NCBI RefSeq assembly: GCF_030450055.1
Contig: NZ_CP118480.1
Span: 3,533,501-3,597,500 of the forward strand
Source: Gallaecimonas kandeliae
GTDB lineage: Bacteria > Pseudomonadota > Gammaproteobacteria > Enterobacterales > Gallaecimonadaceae
Length of the DNA: 64,000 bases
Direction: 5' to 3'
The position numbers and the translations under genes are program-made. The notes beneath the pieces were generated by a model, which had not been told where the DNA came from, made no database searches, and saw only the letters and a list, made by a program, of their open reading frames with translations. The stretch's first letter is position 1; every line of letters starts with the position of its first letter. Below are positions 62,311 to 64,000 of the stretch, in pieces.

Positions 62311-62802
62311 ATGTCTGAAGAACTGAACAACGCCCAACAGGCCCCCGAATTCCAGATCCAGCGTATCTACACCAAGGACATCTCCTTCGAGACCCCCAAC
62401 TCCCCCGCCGTTTTCCAGAAAGAGTGGAAGCCGGAAGTGAAGCTGGACCTCGACACCCGCTCCAACAAGCTGGCCGACGATGTCTTTGAAGTGGTTCTGG
62501 CCCTGACCGTCACCACCAGCATCGAAGGCGAAACCGCCTTCCTGTGCGAAGTGCAGCAAGCCGGTATCTTCACCATCGCCAACATGGCCGAAGCCCAGCT
62601 GGCCCACACCCTGGGTTCCTTCGCTCCCAACATCCTGTTCCCCTATGCCCGTGAAGCCGTATCCAACCTGGTCAACCGCGGTACCTTCCCGCCGCTGAAC
62701 CTGGCTCCGGTCAACTTCGACGCCCTGTTCGCCCAGTACGTGCAGCAGCGCGCCGCCCAGGCCCAACAGGCCGAGGGTGCCTCCGAGGAGGCCCAGGCCT
62801 AA
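62311..62802 (+). CDS. secB: Protein-export chaperone SecB
   Basis: 163 residues. [19 protein letters not shown] and the [17 protein letters not shown] region are family marks. The tetramer holds precursors unfolded and delivers them to SecA. The end is Gln/Ala/Glu rich. It is 37 bp after grxC and 15 bp before gpsA. Confidence 0.97.
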   Translation: MSEELNNAQQAPEFQIQRIYTKDISFETPNSPAVFQKEWKPEVKLDLDTRSNKLADDVFEVVLALTVTTSIEGETAFLCEVQQAGIFTIANMAEAQLAHTLGSFAPNILFPYAREAVSNLVNRGTFPPLNLAPVNFDALFAQYVQQRAAQAQQAEGASEEAQA

Positions 62803-62817
62803 GCCTGAGAAAAACGC

Positions 62818-63834
62818 ATGACAGCCGCACAACCGGCCATTTGCGTATTGGGGGCGGGGTCTTATGGCACCGCCCTCGCCATTTCTCTGGCACGCAATGG
62901 CAACCGTATTCTGCTGTGGGGGCATAACAGCGCCCACCTGGCGGATCTTGCCAGTGAAAGGCAGAACCGCCGTTACCTGCCCGGCATCCCCTTCCCGGAC
63001 AGCCTGGAAATGGAGCCGGATCTGGCCAAGGCCGTATCCAGCTGCCGCGACATCTTGGTGGTGGTCCCCTCTCACGCCTTCGACGACGTGCTGACCCAGA
63101 TGAAACCCTACCTGCGCAGCGATGCCAGGGTGGCCTGGGCCACCAAGGGCCTGGAGCCCGACACGGGCCGGCTGCTGCAGGACGCGGCCCGCGAAGTGCT
63201 GGGAGATAGCATCCCCCTGGCCGTGATCTCCGGCCCCACCTTCGCCAAGGAGCTGGCCGCAGGCCTGCCCACGGCCATCTCCATCTCCAGCACGGATGAA
63301 GACTTCATGCACCGGCTGGCCGATCTGCTGCACTGCGAAAAGCGGCTGCGCACCTACGCCAACCCGGACTTCATCGGCGTGCAGCTGGGTGGCGCGGTCA
63401 AGAACGTCATCGCCATCGGCGCCGGCATGGCCGACGGCCTGGGTTTCGGCGCCAATGCCCGCACCGCCCTCATCACCCGTGGCCTGGTGGAACTGTCCCG
63501 CCTGGGCGCCGCCCTGGGGGCCGATCCGGCCACCTTCATGGGCATGTCGGGCCTGGGCGACCTGGTGCTGACCTGCACCGACAACCAGTCCCGCAACCGC
63601 CGCTTCGGCCTGGCCCTGGGCCAGGGCAAGAGCGCCGAGCAGGCCATGGCCGAGATAGGCCAGGTGGTGGAAGGCTACCGCAACGCCAAGGAAGTCTATG
63701 AGCTGTCCCGGCGCCTGGGAGTGGAGATGCCCATCACCGAGCAGATCTACGCCGTGCTCTATGAAGGGCGCGACCCCAAGGAAGCCTCTGCCAACCTGCT
63801 TTCAAGGGAACGCAAATCCGAATCCCTTAAGTAA
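62818..63834 (+). CDS. gpsA: Glycerol-3-phosphate dehydrogenase (NAD(P)+)
   Basis: 338 residues. Rossmann loop [18 protein letters not shown]; catalytic Lys in [30 protein letters not shown]. It makes sn-glycerol-3-phosphate for phospholipids in the cytoplasm. A terminator follows. Confidence 0.97.
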   Translation: MTAAQPAICVLGAGSYGTALAISLARNGNRILLWGHNSAHLADLASERQNRRYLPGIPFPDSLEMEPDLAKAVSSCRDILVVVPSHAFDDVLTQMKPYLRSDARVAWATKGLEPDTGRLLQDAAREVLGDSIPLAVISGPTFAKELAAGLPTAISISSTDEDFMHRLADLLHCEKRLRTYANPDFIGVQLGGAVKNVIAIGAGMADGLGFGANARTALITRGLVELSRLGAALGADPATFMGMSGLGDLVLTCTDNQSRNRRFGLALGQGKSAEQAMAEIGQVVEGYRNAKEVYELSRRLGVEMPITEQIYAVLYEGRDPKEASANLLSRERKSESLK

Positions 63835-63861
63835 AAAAGCCGGCCAGATGGCCGGTTTTCT
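63835..63861 (+). terminator. gpsA terminator
   Basis: AAAAGCCGGCC AGAT GGCCGG followed by TTTTC and TTTTT. Confidence 0.88.
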
Positions 63862-63957
63862 TTTTCAACAAACACAGATACCTGATATGCCTTTGCCGGC
63901 CTAGATAAAGGCCTCTTAGGCTGCCGATGTACCACCCCATAAAATGCAAGGATGCAA

Positions 63958-64000
63958 ATGACACGGCCTTTTCTTTTCCTGCTGATGCTGTGGCCCGGCT
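63958..64000 (+). CDS. Start of a secreted or lipid-anchored protein (3' truncated)
   Basis: ATG 63958 with AAGGA 6 bp upstream opens MTRPFLFLLMLWPG, the beginning of a signal peptide. The window ends after 14 codons, so no family can be named. The frame stays open to the edge. Confidence 0.6.
   Translation, partial: MTRPFLFLLMLWPG

Noticed and set aside
1-64000. tRNA or rRNA genes, IS transposases, prophage genes
   Set aside because: I looked for cloverleaf ends, rRNA blocks and transposase motifs and found none that I can support.

Overview
The window is a GC-rich gammaproteobacterial chromosome segment. Evidence: RpoH with its QRKLFFNLR box, SecB, EnvC, HemN, YihI, RmuC, SelO, Spot 42 and RyhB, and gene orders shared with Shewanella, Aeromonas and Enterobacteria (polA-spf-engB, yihI-DUF2489-hemN, rsmD/ftsY-ftsE-ftsX-rpoH-panZ, yibN-grxC-secB-gpsA opposite gpmI-envC-yibQ). 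A Gallaecimonas-like organism is my tentative guess; nothing in the window proves it.

Layout. 1-6.8 kb: an operon with an HlyD-type adaptor (5' end cut off), a MacB/LolD-like ABC ATPase, two FtsX/MacB-type permeases, and a sigma-54 type response regulator with its sensor kinase. 6.8-13.5 kb: an accessory island of lower and mixed GC. It holds an AHH-nuclease/imm11 toxin-immunity pair, a Sel1-repeat protein and a cysteine-cluster protein. A degenerate copy of the kinase 3' end and copies of a structured repeat lie around them. Next comes an integron-like cassette array without an integrase (AbiV-like, DUF4365 and Cas2-fold-like genes, each stop codon lying inside an attC-type site). 13.9-29.6 kb: core genes (dgkA, PAP2, TauE/SafE, amidohydrolase, recQ, marR, pirin, selO, yhhQ, elbB) and c-di-GMP signalling genes. 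29.9-38.3 kb: polA, Spot 42, engB, cytochrome c4, a CsrB/C-type RNA, yihI and hemN. 38.3-51.7 kb: add, RMD1-family, epmA, rmuC, a subclass-B1-like metallo-beta-lactamase, TraF-family and MarC-family proteins, and a large Oar-like TonB-dependent receptor. 51.7-64 kb: rsmD, ftsYEX-rpoH, panZ, the yibQ-S41 protease-envC-gpmI operon, yibN-grxC-secB-gpsA, and the first codons of one more gene.

The non-coding content is the richest part. I can read RyhB with a Fur box, Spot 42, a CsrC-like RNA in its syntenic place, a probable preQ1-I riboswitch in front of yhhQ, an unassigned three-hairpin RNA beside Spot 42, an FNR-type box at hemN and a sigma-E-type promoter at rpoH. Two dispersed repeat families keep hairpins by compensatory base changes. 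ftsY carries 32 perfect tandem GAAGCC hexamers.

How the parts may work together: RyhB (iron), Spot 42 (carbon), Csr RNA (global post-transcriptional control) and FNR (oxygen, haem) give this 64 kb many global-regulator inputs. The 6.8-13.5 kb island looks like a hot spot that has collected conflict and defence genes.
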